Source of the DNA: Tsukamurella sp. M9C
GTDB lineage: Bacteria; Actinomycetota; Actinomycetes; Mycobacteriales; Mycobacteriaceae
Length of the DNA: 64,000 bases
Direction: 5' to 3'
Assembly (NCBI RefSeq): GCF_020169415.1
Contig: NZ_JAIULG010000001.1
Coordinates: forward strand, 186,001-250,000
Made by a program: the position numbers and the translations under genes
Shown: piece after piece, positions 22,676-31,477 of the stretch
How positions within the stretch are numbered: the first letter of the stretch is position 1
How the letters are laid out: the number at the start of each line of letters is the position of its first letter
Notes under the pieces: model-generated
Database searches by the model: none
The model's input: the letters and a program-made list of their open reading frames with translations, nothing else
Told to the model about the DNA's origin: nothing

Positions 22676-24181
22676 CTAGTCGTGGCCGCCGAGGTGCCCG
22701 CTGAGACGGCCGTGCCGCTCCGCGGACGCCGCGTCGAGCCCGACGAACTCGACCGTCTTGCCCTTGCCGCGGTACTTGGTCTCGATCGCATCGAGTGCCG
22801 CGACGGTCGACGCGTCCCACACGTGCGCCGCGGACAGGTCGACGATCACGTGCCGCGGGTCGTTCACGTAGTCGAACTGGTGCACCAGATCGTTGCTGGA
22901 GGCGAAGAAGAGCTCGCCCTGCACGCGGTAGGTGCGCGTGCCCGAGGTGGCCGACTCAGTGGGAACGACCTCGGTGAAGTGCGCGACCCGCCGGACGAGC
23001 AGGAGGGTCGCGACGATGACGCCGCCGACGACGCCGTACGCCAGGTTGTGGGTGGCGACGGTGATCGCGACGGTGACGGCCATGACCGCGGTCTCGCTGC
23101 GCGGCATGCGGCGCAGGGTCGCCGGGGCGATGCTGTGCCAGTCGAAGGTGCCGACCGCGACCATGATCATCACCGCCACCAGCGCGGCCATCGGGATCCG
23201 CGCGACGAGGTCCCCGAGGCCGACGACGAGGATCAGGAGGAACAACCCGGCGAGGAAGGTCGAGATCCGCGTCCGGGCGCCGGAGCTCTTGACGTTGATC
23301 ATCGTCTGGCCGATCATCGCGCAGCCGCCCATGCCGCCGAAGAATCCGGTCACCACGTTCGCCACGCCCTGCCCCCAGCCCTCGCGGGTCTTGTCGGAGT
23401 GGGTGTCGGTGATGTCGTCGACGAGCTTGGCGGTCATGAGCGATTCGAGCAGGCCGACGAGGGCCACCGCGAGGGCGTACGGCGCGATCAGCCGCAGCGT
23501 GTCCAGGTCGTACGGGACATCGGGGATCAGCCACTGCGGAAGGGTGCTCGGCAGCTCGCCCTCGTCGCCGACGTTCGGGACGGCGAGGCCGGCGACCATC
23601 GTGACCCCGGTCAGGAGGACGATCGCCACCAGCGGCGCCGGCACAGCGGTGGTGAGCCGCGGCAGGCCGATCATGATGAGCAGGCCGGCGGCGATCATCG
23701 GGTACACGAGCCACGGCACGCCGGTCATGTGCGGCACCTGGGCGAGGAAGATCAGGATGGCGAGGGCGTTGACGAATCCGACCATCACCGATCGCGGGAT
23801 GAACCGCATCAGCTTCGCGACGCCGAGGGCGCTGAGTACGATCTGGAGGAGTCCGGCGAGGATCACGGTCGCGAGTAGGTAGTCCAGGCCGTGCTCGCGC
23901 GCGATGGGGGCGACGACCAGCGCGACCGCGCCGGTGGCGGCCGAGATCATCGCGGGCCTGCCGCCGACGACCGCGATCGTGACCGCCATGGTGAACGAGG
24001 CGAACAGCCCGACGCGCGGATCGACGCCGGCGATGATCGAGAAGGAGATCGCCTCCGGGATCAACGCCAGCGCCACCACGAGACCCGCGAGCGTCTCGGT
24101 CTTGAGGCGCTTCGGACTGCGCAGCGCGGCCACGACGTCGCTGTCCCGGACGAACCGCGCCGTGCGCGTGTGGACTGTCAT
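22676..24181 (-). CDS. SulP family anion transporter with STAS domain
   Basis: 501 residues from the ATG at 24181. Typical SulP core: LKTETLAGLVVALALIPEAISFSIIAGVDP, GGRPAMISAATGAVALVV, TGFFGGMGGCAMIGQTMIN, then a C-terminal STAS domain (about 390-495, with RHVIVDLSAAHVWDASTVAALD). Sequence around SFSIIAGVDPRVGLFAS is close to the BicA/low-affinity bicarbonate group, but sulfate cannot be excluded. It shares a transcript with the MerR gene. Two unrelated SulP types tail to tail suggest a locus for inorganic carbon uptake. Confidence 0.87.
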   Translation of the reverse strand: MTVHTRTARFVRDSDVVAALRSPKRLKTETLAGLVVALALIPEAISFSIIAGVDPRVGLFASFTMAVTIAVVGGRPAMISAATGAVALVVAPIAREHGLDYLLATVILAGLLQIVLSALGVAKLMRFIPRSVMVGFVNALAILIFLAQVPHMTGVPWLVYPMIAAGLLIMIGLPRLTTAVPAPLVAIVLLTGVTMVAGLAVPNVGDEGELPSTLPQWLIPDVPYDLDTLRLIAPYALAVALVGLLESLMTAKLVDDITDTHSDKTREGWGQGVANVVTGFFGGMGGCAMIGQTMINVKSSGARTRISTFLAGLFLLILVVGLGDLVARIPMAALVAVMIMVAVGTFDWHSIAPATLRRMPRSETAVMAVTVAITVATHNLAYGVVGGVIVATLLLVRRVAHFTEVVPTESATSGTRTYRVQGELFFASSNDLVHQFDYVNDPRHVIVDLSAAHVWDASTVAALDAIETKYRGKGKTVEFVGLDAASAERHGRLSGHLGGHD

Positions 24182-24396
24182 CGATCGGATCCTTCGTGCA
24201 TCGGTCGCATCACGCGGCGATGTGCCCCGGCTGCGGTGAATGAGCTGCGGCGCGCGGGTCCACCGCGCGAACCGGCCGAACTCTACCCTCCCGTTAGGGA
24301 AGAGTTGTATGCGTGGGGTCCTCGGCGGCGCGGATTGCGACACGGCTGTGACATTCGCGGGGCGAAACGGAGGCGGGCCGACGACGATGAGGGACA

Positions 24397-25059
24397 ATGC
24401 TCGACGTCATGTTCGCAACCACACGCCCCTGGACCGCCGCGACGACGGCAGTCGTCGCCGCGCTGGCCTTCGCCGGGCTCTACCTCGCGGTCGTCGGCAC
24501 CGCATCGGGCCAGGTCATCGACCACGAGCTCATGCGGACGATCTCCGCCGCATTCGGGGTCGAGAACCCCGTCGAGGGCGCCCTGGGCCGCTACCAGCTG
24601 CCGATGATCGCGGCCGGCGGCCTCCTCGTGGCCGCGGTCGTCGCGAGCCGCCGGTCGAAGACGGTCGCCGTCTCCGCCGCGCTCGTCCTCGGCTCGACGG
24701 TGGCGGGCGCGTACCTGCTCAAGGCCCTGCTCGAGCGGCCCTCCTTCGGCATCGGCCCCGAGCTCAACTCGTTCCCGTCGAACACCGTCGCCGTGGTCGC
24801 GGCGCTCGCGGTGATCCTGGTCGGCTCCGCCGCGCGGCGCTACCGCGCCCTCGCGCTCCTCGTCGCCGTCGGCGCCGGGAGCGTGGTCTCCGTCCTCGTC
24901 GTCGCCCAACAGTGGCACCGCCCCGGCGATGTCCTGGGAGCATGGTTGGTGGCCGTCGGCGCCGCCGCGGTGGTCCGGGTCGGTCAGGCCGCCTGGGCCT
25001 GGACCTCCGACGTGGAAGGGAGCCTCACGGGTGGTCAGACTGCTGCTCATCGAGGATGA
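24397..25059 (+). CDS. PAP2-like membrane protein
   Basis: 220 residues with five to six helices. PAP2 phosphatase motifs are partly preserved: KALLERP for motif 1 and WHRPGDVLGA (H-x3-D) for motif 3. Motif 2 reads FPSNT where active enzymes have PSGH, so the proton-donor His is missing. It may therefore be a divergent or inactive family member. The start ATG follows GAGGGA closely. The 3' end overlaps the response regulator gene by 29 bp, so the three genes form one unit. Confidence 0.7.
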   Translation: MLDVMFATTRPWTAATTAVVAALAFAGLYLAVVGTASGQVIDHELMRTISAAFGVENPVEGALGRYQLPMIAAGGLLVAAVVASRRSKTVAVSAALVLGSTVAGAYLLKALLERPSFGIGPELNSFPSNTVAVVAALAVILVGSAARRYRALALLVAVGAGSVVSVLVVAQQWHRPGDVLGAWLVAVGAAAVVRVGQAAWAWTSDVEGSLTGGQTAAHRG

Positions 25060-25732
25060 CCCGGCGATCGTCGACGCACTGACGCTCTCGCTCGGCCGGC
25101 TCGACCACACCGTCGAGCACTTGGCCGCCGCCACGGACGACCTCGAGCAGCGGGTGACCGCCGCCGATGCGGTGATCCTCGACGTCGGCCTGCCCGGCGA
25201 GGACGGCTTCGCCGTGTGCCGCCGCATCCGTCGCTCCAGCACCGTCCCGATCCTCATGCTCACGGCCCGCTCCGACGACATCGACACCGTCGCCGGACTC
25301 GAGGCCGGCGCCGACGACTACGTGGTCAAGCCCGTCAGCCCGCGCGTGCTGGACGCCCGGATCAAGGCCGCCCTGCGCCGCACCGCGCCGTCCGCGGACC
25401 CCGCCCCGGCACCGTCGGGCGAGGTGGCGGCACCGTCGAACGACGGTCCGCTGACCGTCGACCGGGCCGGCGCGGAGGTCCTGCGCGACGGTGCGCCCCT
25501 GCCGCTCACGCCCACCGAGAAGCGGCTGATGTACGCCTTCGCCGACCACCCGGGCCAGGTGCTCAGCCGCGAGCAGTTGCTCGCGATGGCCTGGAACCAG
25601 GACTTCCTCGGCGACTCCCGGCTGGTGGACAACGCGATCCTGCGGCTGCGCCCCAAGATCGACCCACACGACGGGACCAGCCACATCGAGACGGTGCGCG
25701 GCTTCGGCTACCGGTTCCGGCCCACGCCGTGA
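25031..25732 (+). CDS. OmpR/PhoB family response regulator
   Basis: 233 residues from GTG 25031 (GGAAGGGAG about 9 nt upstream). Receiver domain with Asp9/Asp10, phospho-acceptor Asp51 in VILDVGLP, Thr78 in MLTAR and Lys100 in VVKPVSP. An Ala/Pro linker joins it to a winged helix (LTPTEKRLMYAFADHPGQVLSREQLL; VDNAILRLRPKID; VRGFGYRF). It overlaps the PAP2 gene upstream and the kinase downstream (GTGA). Confidence 0.92.
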   Translation: MVRLLLIEDDPAIVDALTLSLGRLDHTVEHLAAATDDLEQRVTAADAVILDVGLPGEDGFAVCRRIRRSSTVPILMLTARSDDIDTVAGLEAGADDYVVKPVSPRVLDARIKAALRRTAPSADPAPAPSGEVAAPSNDGPLTVDRAGAEVLRDGAPLPLTPTEKRLMYAFADHPGQVLSREQLLAMAWNQDFLGDSRLVDNAILRLRPKIDPHDGTSHIETVRGFGYRFRPTP

Positions 25733-27117
25733 TCGCAGGTCTGCGCACCCGGATCCTCGCGATCATCGTGATCGTGACCTGCCTGACCGCGGGGGTCACC
25801 GGCGTCGCGGTCGCAATGGTGGTGCGGGACTGGGTGTATCAGGACGCGCAGGAAGCCGTGCTCACCACGTTCCGGCACGACATGGAGACCTTCGAGCGCC
25901 AGGGGATGCCCGCGCCGGGCAGCGGTGGGGCCTCGCCGGGAGGCCGATCGAGCATCGGGGAGTTCCTCCCGGGCGACTACACCGTGGAGGTCGACGGCGT
26001 GACCGTCCGCCAGGGGTCCGCGCCCCCGCAGGACTTCCCCGGGGCGATGCGGCGCGAGCTCGAGAAGGTGCCGTCGCTGTACCGCTTCCAGCGGTTGCCG
26101 GACGGGAAGGTGCTGGTCGCGCACAGCGTTCCCCGGCCGACGATCTTCAATGCGGAGAGCGTCGTGGTCTACGGCGTGCAGCCGCTCGAGGACGTCGGGC
26201 CCCGGTTGAACCGGCTCACGTTGCTGGTCGTCGTCGCCGTGGCCGGCAGCGCTCTGCTCGGCATCCTCGTCGCGCTGATCGTCGCGCGCACGGTGACCCG
26301 GCCGCTCAGCCGGATCCAGTCCGTCGCCGCGCGCGTCACGGACGGCGACACCGAGGCCCGCCTCCCCGCGACCGACGTGACCGAACTGCGCGACCTCACC
26401 GACACGTTCAACTCCATGCTCGACCGGCAGAACGAGTCGATCGACGTGCTGCGCCACCAGGACGCGCGGTCGCGGCGGTTCGTCGGCGACGTCTCGCACG
26501 AGCTGCGCAGCCCACTCGCCGCGCTCGTCCCCGCCGCCGAGGTGCTGCGCGAGGAGGCCGCGACCCTCGGCGCCGACTCCGACCTGCGCCGCGCCTCCGA
26601 GCTCGTCGCCTCCGAGGTCGACACCCTCGCCGGCCTCGTCGACGACCTGCTGGAGATGACGCGCCTCGACGCCGGTGCGGCCGAGGTGCGGCGCGCGCCC
26701 TTCGAGCTGGTCGGGGCCCTGCGCGAGGCCCTCTCCGCCCGCGGCTGGCACGCCGTCCAGGTCGACGGTGCGCCCCTCACCGTCGAGTCCGACCGCCGCC
26801 GCGTGGTCGCGGTGGTGACCAACCTGGTGGGCAACGCGGTCCGGCACGGCGCGCCGCCCGTGACGGTGACCGTCGCTCCGTCGGCCGACGGTGCGATCGT
26901 CGAGGTCCGCGATCACGGTCCGGGCGTGCCGCCCGGCGACGAGGAACGGGTCTTCGGCCGGTTCGCGAAGGCCCAGGAGGCCCGCTCGCGCGGTGCCGGC
27001 GGGGGAGCCGGCCTCGGGCTCGCCATCGCCCGGGACAACGCGCGGCTGCTGGGCGGCGACGTCGACTACCGGCGCGAGGGCGCCACCACCGTCTTCCGGT
27101 TGCGGCTCGCCCGGTAA
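25729..27117 (+). CDS. Sensor histidine kinase
   Basis: 462 residues from GTG 25729. One helix at 8-32, an extracytoplasmic sensor domain of about 130 residues, a second helix at 163-187, HAMP, H-box DVSHELRSPLA with phospho-acceptor His257, then N-box (TNLVGNAVRHG), G1 (VRDHGPGVP) and G2 (GGGAGLGLAIA). All catalytic boxes are present. It is coupled to the response regulator by a 4-nt overlap. The sensor part is not similar to any domain I recognise, so the stimulus is unknown. Confidence 0.92.
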   Translation: MIAGLRTRILAIIVIVTCLTAGVTGVAVAMVVRDWVYQDAQEAVLTTFRHDMETFERQGMPAPGSGGASPGGRSSIGEFLPGDYTVEVDGVTVRQGSAPPQDFPGAMRRELEKVPSLYRFQRLPDGKVLVAHSVPRPTIFNAESVVVYGVQPLEDVGPRLNRLTLLVVVAVAGSALLGILVALIVARTVTRPLSRIQSVAARVTDGDTEARLPATDVTELRDLTDTFNSMLDRQNESIDVLRHQDARSRRFVGDVSHELRSPLAALVPAAEVLREEAATLGADSDLRRASELVASEVDTLAGLVDDLLEMTRLDAGAAEVRRAPFELVGALREALSARGWHAVQVDGAPLTVESDRRRVVAVVTNLVGNAVRHGAPPVTVTVAPSADGAIVEVRDHGPGVPPGDEERVFGRFAKAQEARSRGAGGGAGLGLAIARDNARLLGGDVDYRREGATTVFRLRLAR

Positions 27118-27126
27118 ATTCGGGTC

Positions 27127-27924
27127 ATGCGCGTAGCGGTGATCGACTCCGGTTTCGGGATGGTCAACTACGCCGACGCCCTCTCCCGCGTGCGGCCCGA
27201 CACCGAGCTGGTGCTGGCCCGCGACCCCGACAACATGCCCTACGGCCTGCTGGAACCGGCCCGGATCTCGGAGTGCGTGGTCGCCATGGCCGGCGCCGCG
27301 GCCCGCTACGACGTGGACGCGATCATCGTCGCCTGCAACACCGGCTCCATGTACGCACTGGAGGCGGCCCGCGCCCGCTTCGAGCCCGCCGTCCCCGTCG
27401 TCGGGGTGGTGCCCGCCATCCGCCCCGCGGGGTCGACGGGGCGCCCCTTCGCCGTCTGGGCGACCGCTGCGGCGACGGTGAGCGACTACCAGACCTCGCT
27501 CATCGACGCCTTCGCCGACCCGGCCCTCGCGCACCGCATCCCCTGCTACGGCCTGGCCGAGGCGATCGACTCCGGCGACCCCGAGCGGGTGGCGGCGGCG
27601 ATCTCCGCGGCGGCCGCGGCGACCCCGGACGACATCGAGTCGGTGGTTCTGGGCTGCACGCACTACGGGCTGGTCAGGGAGCCGATCGTGTCCGCGCTCC
27701 GGGCGCGGACCGGGCGGGACGTCGCGGTCTTCGACTCGCCGGAACCTGTCGCCCGGCAGACGCTGCGCCGGCTCGGCGTGGAGCCCGGCGGACCGCCGGA
27801 GCTGGGCGCCGTGGTGGCCGTGCTGGAGTCCGGGCGTCCGGGGGCGCTGCCCGCCTCGCTCGCCGCCTATCCCGCCGGCCGGCTGCTCCTGGAGCGATGC
27901 GGTCGCAGCGCGAAAACACCGTGA
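27127..27924 (+). CDS. Glutamate racemase family protein (MurI-like)
   Basis: 265 residues. Asp/Glu racemase fold with the two catalytic cysteines in ACNTGS and GCTHYG and the N-terminal IDSGFG motif (IDSGIGG in classical MurI). The family makes D-glutamate for peptidoglycan. The changed N-terminal loop (GFGMVNYADAL) suggests a second, divergent racemase rather than the main MurI. The -10-like TAAATT (27115-27120), which includes the kinase stop codon, lies 6 nt before the ATG, so the gene can be transcribed as a leaderless message separately from the kinase. Confidence 0.8.
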   Translation: MRVAVIDSGFGMVNYADALSRVRPDTELVLARDPDNMPYGLLEPARISECVVAMAGAAARYDVDAIIVACNTGSMYALEAARARFEPAVPVVGVVPAIRPAGSTGRPFAVWATAAATVSDYQTSLIDAFADPALAHRIPCYGLAEAIDSGDPERVAAAISAAAAATPDDIESVVLGCTHYGLVREPIVSALRARTGRDVAVFDSPEPVARQTLRRLGVEPGGPPELGAVVAVLESGRPGALPASLAAYPAGRLLLERCGRSAKTP

Positions 27925-27983
27925 CAAAAGAATCGCGATGAGATATATGCATGACCGCAACTCTCCTGTTATCCTGAGAGAGC

Positions 27984-28017
27984 ACTGACCGCAGCTGACT
28001 CGCTCGCTGCGGTCAGT
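27984..28017 (+). terminator. Hairpin after the racemase gene
   Basis: Perfect 11-bp stem ACTGACCGCAG/CTGCGGTCAGT with a 12-nt loop, 60 bp after the racemase stop. No long T run follows (TAGTCATTT). It probably acts as the terminator of the PAP2/two-component/racemase unit. Confidence 0.6.
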
Positions 28018-28180
28018 AGTCATTTGCAGGGCTTTTGATCTCTCAAGTTAGCCCCGGGTCTCTCAGGTGAAACGTCAACTGTCTCAGAGGCTGAGATCGC
28101 CCCGTGACGAGTCCGTGACCAACGCCCCGTAGAGCGCAATCGGGGGCGAGCCCGCGTTGGGCCCGTGTTGCTGCACGGAA

Positions 28181-28398
28181 GCGATGCGTCCCACGCATAC
28201 CCTCCAAACCTCCAGGTTAGAGCCGGTTTTCGAGAATCGGGCGATGCGTCTGGCGCATACCCCTCCCGGACGTACACGGGTGGAGCGGGCGGCGGACCGT
28301 CGGGCCTCACAGGGGAGGGTATGCGCCGGGCGCATCGCCCTGTCCGTCGAAAATGCCCCTGACCTTCAGTTTTCGGGGGTATGCGTGGGACGCATCAC
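28181..28398. repeat. Four palindromic ATGCG..CGCAT elements, two in each direction
   Basis: Elements lie at 28181-28200, 28241-28260, 28319-28338 and 28379-28398. Examples: ATGCGTCCCACGCAT and ATGCGCCGGGCGCAT are palindromic around a 3-nt and 1-nt centre. The first two are in one orientation and exactly 60 bp apart; the last two are reversed and also 60 bp apart. The flanks are related too (AGGT..AG....TTTTCGA precedes the palindrome in both pairs). They fill the 521-bp gap (27925-28445) between convergent genes, where I see no gene. Confidence 0.85.
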
Positions 28399-28445
28399 CT
28401 GTCTGATCGACTTACCCGGCCCAGCGGGCCGCCCCGGCGTGCGGC

Positions 28446-30026
28446 CTACGCGGCGAGGTCGCGGCGGGACTCGGACAGCGCAGCCGCGATCAGGCCCGCC
28501 GCGGCGATCACCACCAGGGTGATCGTGGCGCCGGTGAGCACGGTGGCGCCGGGCTGCGTCGCGACGTGCTTGAACGGCGAGACCTTCGCGACCCAGTCGG
28601 GGAGCTTCAGCACGTCGGCGATCATCGTGGTCACGCACAGCGCGAGCACGACCCAGCCCACGGACGCCCAGCGCGCCGAGATCGCGCCCGCGAGGGCGGC
28701 GATCGCCGTGATCACCCACACCGCCGGCAGCGCGGCCAGGGCGGGGACGATCAGCTCCCGGCCCGCGGTGAGGGAGACGCCCGCGCCGAGGGCGAGACTC
28801 ACCACGGTCGTCGCGATAACGGCCGCGGTCAGGTGCGAGGCGTACCAGCGCAGCCGCGCCACCGGCGCCGAGAGCAGGTACTCCGCGCGGCCCGAGGTCT
28901 CCTCCGAGCAGGCGGTGTTGACGATGGAAATGCCCAGCGCCGCGACCGCCATGCCCATGATGGAGAACTCGGCGCCGAAGAAGACATCCAGCAGGCTGGA
29001 GCCGGATCCGCCGAGCCGCTCGAGCATCTCGCGCGTCCCGGAGTTGCCCACCAGCGAGTCGACCGCGCTGCCCATGCCGCCGAAGGCGAGGCCCACGGCC
29101 AGCATGCCGACGCTCCAGCCGATCAACTGGCCGCGGTGCAGTCGCCAGGTCAGCGCCTCCACGGAGCCGAGCAGGGCGCTGCCCCGCTCGCGGCCCCGAC
29201 CCACCGGGATCAGGCCTGCACCCAGGTCGCGCTGCGCGGCGATCCGCAGGGCCACCGCGGTGAGCACCACCGACGCCGCGAGCAGCAGCAGGATCGGCCA
29301 GGGCCGGTCGTCGGCGAACGGGCGGATCTGCTGCGCCCAGCCGAGCGGCGAGAGCCAGGACTCCCAGCCGGGCTCGGCGGGCAGCGTCCCGTCGGTCCGG
29401 ATGACGGAGACGTCGCCGACGGCCCGGAGCAGGTAGGCGCCGCCGAGGCCCACGGCGAACAGGCCGCGCGCGGCGCGCGCACCCTCCGTGAGCTGCGCGC
29501 AGAGCAGCGCGAACGCGGCGAAGACGATGCCGGTGAACGCCCAGAGAGCGCCGAACAGCATGCTGCCCTGCGCATCCGCGCCCATGCCGATCAGCGTCAG
29601 CGCGCTGAGCACGCCGATGGCCAGGCTCAGCGCGGTGGTCTCGATGAGCGCGGTGAGCGGGGGAGCGGTGCGATCGATCGCGGAGGCGCCCAGCATCTCC
29701 CGGCGGCCGGACTCCTCGTCGGCGCGGGTGTGGCGGATCACCAGCAGACCGGTGAGCAGCCCGAGGGCGGCCGCCATCATGACGACCATCTTGATCACGC
29801 CCACCGCGCCGGTGGTGGCCGAGTAGACGGGGCCGAACATCGCGACGAGCGAGGGATTCTCGCTGGCGGCGCGCGCGGCGGAGTCGAGTGAGGCCTGGTC
29901 GGCGTAGTTGGTCTTCGCCGTCGAATAGGCCGACGCCGCCATCGCGACGTAGAGCAGGAGCCACACCACCAGCTGGATGCGGTCGCGCCGCACCACCAGC
30001 CGCAGGGTGGCACCCAGGCCCGTCAT
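28446..30026 (-). CDS. ABC-2 type exporter permease (polyketide-exporter-like)
   Basis: 526 residues with about 12 helices in two similar halves. The first begins [16 protein letters not shown] and contains the cytosolic [15 protein letters not shown] loop; the second has [26 protein letters not shown]. This doubled fold and the E(E)SGR loops are typical of the large permeases of actinobacterial antibiotic exporters. The cargo is unknown. It follows the ATPase gene with an ATGA overlap, and the pair is divergent from a GbsR/MarR regulator. Confidence 0.87.
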   Translation of the reverse strand: MTGLGATLRLVVRRDRIQLVVWLLLYVAMAASAYSTAKTNYADQASLDSAARAASENPSLVAMFGPVYSATTGAVGVIKMVVMMAAALGLLTGLLVIRHTRADEESGRREMLGASAIDRTAPPLTALIETTALSLAIGVLSALTLIGMGADAQGSMLFGALWAFTGIVFAAFALLCAQLTEGARAARGLFAVGLGGAYLLRAVGDVSVIRTDGTLPAEPGWESWLSPLGWAQQIRPFADDRPWPILLLLAASVVLTAVALRIAAQRDLGAGLIPVGRGRERGSALLGSVEALTWRLHRGQLIGWSVGMLAVGLAFGGMGSAVDSLVGNSGTREMLERLGGSGSSLLDVFFGAEFSIMGMAVAALGISIVNTACSEETSGRAEYLLSAPVARLRWYASHLTAAVIATTVVSLALGAGVSLTAGRELIVPALAALPAVWVITAIAALAGAISARWASVGWVVLALCVTTMIADVLKLPDWVAKVSPFKHVATQPGATVLTGATITLVVIAAAGLIAAALSESRRDLAA

Positions 30027-30919
30027 CGCACGGCCCCGGCGGTGTCGTAGTGCCGGAGGAAGAGCTCCTCGAGCGTCGGCGGGCGGCTGGTCAGCGACGT
30101 GGGGCCGGCGGCCGCCAGCTCGCCGAGGAGGCGCCCGAGGTCCGCCGCCTCGACGCTGAACGAGACACGGTCACCGTCGGCCTGCAGGTCGTGCACGCCC
30201 GCGGTGTTCGCGAGGTCGACGGGGCGCGCCAGCGTCGCCTCGACCCGGGTGCGGGAGAGGTGGCGGAGCGAGGCCAGCGAGCCGGTCTCGACGGACGCAC
30301 CGTCCTTGATGATGGTGACGGTGTCGGCGACCCGGTCCACCTCGGACAGGATGTGGCTCGAGAGCAGGATCGACGTGCCGTCGGCCTTCGCCTCGGCGAG
30401 GCACTGGGTGAAGACCTCCTCCATGAGCGGGTCGAGGCCGGAGGTCGGTTCGTCGAGGATCATCAGCTCGGCGCGCGCGGCGAAGGCGGCGACGAGCGCG
30501 ACCTTCTGCCGGTTGCCCTTGCTGTAGGTGCGGGCCTTCTTCGCGGGGTCGAGGGCGAAGCGCTCGATCAGCTCGGCTCGGCGCGCCTCGTCGAGGCCTC
30601 CGCGCAGGCGCCCCATGAGGTCGATGATCTCGCCGCCGGACAGGTTGGGCCACAGCGTCACGTCGCCCGGCACGTAGGCGAGGCGGCGGTGCAGCTCGGC
30701 GGCCTGGGACCACGGATCGCCGCCCAGCAGCTCGACGGTGCCCGAGGTCTTCTTCAGCAGCCCGAGGAGGACGCGGATGGTGGTGGACTTGCCCGCCCCG
30801 TTGGGGCCGAGGAAGGCGTGGACCTCGCCCGGCGTCACGTGGAGGTCGAGCCCGGTGAGTGCGTGTGCGCTGCCGAAGGTCTTGGTGAGGCCCTCGACCC
30901 GAACGACTTCAGTTGTCAT
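30023..30919 (-). CDS. ABC transporter ATP-binding protein
   Basis: 298 residues. Walker [11 protein letters not shown]-loop ([11 protein letters not shown], degenerate), signature YSKGNRQKV, Walker [16 protein letters not shown] and switch His in SSHILSEV are in order. A C-terminal about 80-residue regulatory extension follows, as in DrrA-like exporters. It drives the permease encoded downstream. On the minus strand TTCACA-17-TAGCGT ends 7 nt before the ATG, so the transcript is leaderless; the -35 lies inside the 16-bp palindrome. Confidence 0.92.
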   Translation of the reverse strand: MTTEVVRVEGLTKTFGSAHALTGLDLHVTPGEVHAFLGPNGAGKSTTIRVLLGLLKKTSGTVELLGGDPWSQAAELHRRLAYVPGDVTLWPNLSGGEIIDLMGRLRGGLDEARRAELIERFALDPAKKARTYSKGNRQKVALVAAFAARAELMILDEPTSGLDPLMEEVFTQCLAEAKADGTSILLSSHILSEVDRVADTVTIIKDGASVETGSLASLRHLSRTRVEATLARPVDLANTAGVHDLQADGDRVSFSVEAADLGRLLGELAAAGPTSLTSRPPTLEELFLRHYDTAGAVR

Positions 30920-30939
30920 GGCGCCGACGCTACGCTCAG

Positions 30940-30955
30940 TTCACAAATTTGTGAA
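30940..30955. promoter_or_regulatory. 16-bp perfect palindromic operator between ABC operon and regulator
   Basis: TTCACAAATTTGTGAA is fully self-complementary. It contains the -35 hexamers of both divergent promoters: TTCACA (30955-30950, minus, 17 bp from TAGCGT) and TTGTGA (30949-30954, plus, 17 bp from TATCGT at 30972-30977). A dimer bound here would shut both genes. Confidence 0.8.
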
Positions 30956-30984
30956 GTGTCTGAATTGTGGCTATCGTGACCTGC

Positions 30985-31446
30985 ATGGACGCGCCCGACT
31001 TCGTGGAGAACATGGCAGCCGCGTTCGTGGACGCGGGTATGCAGCGCATGGCATCCCGCGTCTTCGCCGCGGTGCTGACGTCGCCGGAAGCGGCGCTCAC
31101 GCCCTCGCAGATCGCCGAGCGATTACAGGTGTCCGCCGGCGCCGTGTCGGGCGCCGTGCGGTACCTCGAGCAGACGAGCATGATCCGCCGCACGCACGTG
31201 CCCGGCTCCCGGCACAGCCTGATCACCCTCGGCGACGACATCTGGTACGAGGCCTTCGCCGCTCGCAATCCGATCCTCGAGCGGTGGCGCGACGTCGCCA
31301 TCGAGGGGATCGAGGAGCTGCCCACGGGTGGCCCCGCCGCCGAGCGTCTCTCGGTGATGCGCGACTTCTTCGAGTTCATGATCGACGAGCTCCCGGAGAT
31401 GATGGAGCGCTGGCGGAAGGTCCGCGAGGCCAAGCACGGGCACTGA
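30985..31446 (+). CDS. GbsR/MarR family transcriptional regulator
   Basis: 153 residues from ATG 30985. The winged helix is clear (LTPSQIAERLQVSAGAVSGAVRYLEQTSMIRRTHVPGSR), and a C-terminal helical dimerisation part follows. The ATG was chosen because TATCGT lies 7 nt upstream with TTGTGA 17 bp before it; the earlier GTG at 30967 would fall upstream of that transcript. It probably represses itself and the divergent ABC exporter through the palindrome at 30940. Confidence 0.85.
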   Translation: MDAPDFVENMAAAFVDAGMQRMASRVFAAVLTSPEAALTPSQIAERLQVSAGAVSGAVRYLEQTSMIRRTHVPGSRHSLITLGDDIWYEAFAARNPILERWRDVAIEGIEELPTGGPAAERLSVMRDFFEFMIDELPEMMERWRKVREAKHGH

Positions 31447-31477
31447 CACCGGGCGGTCGCGGTGCAATGATGGGTGC

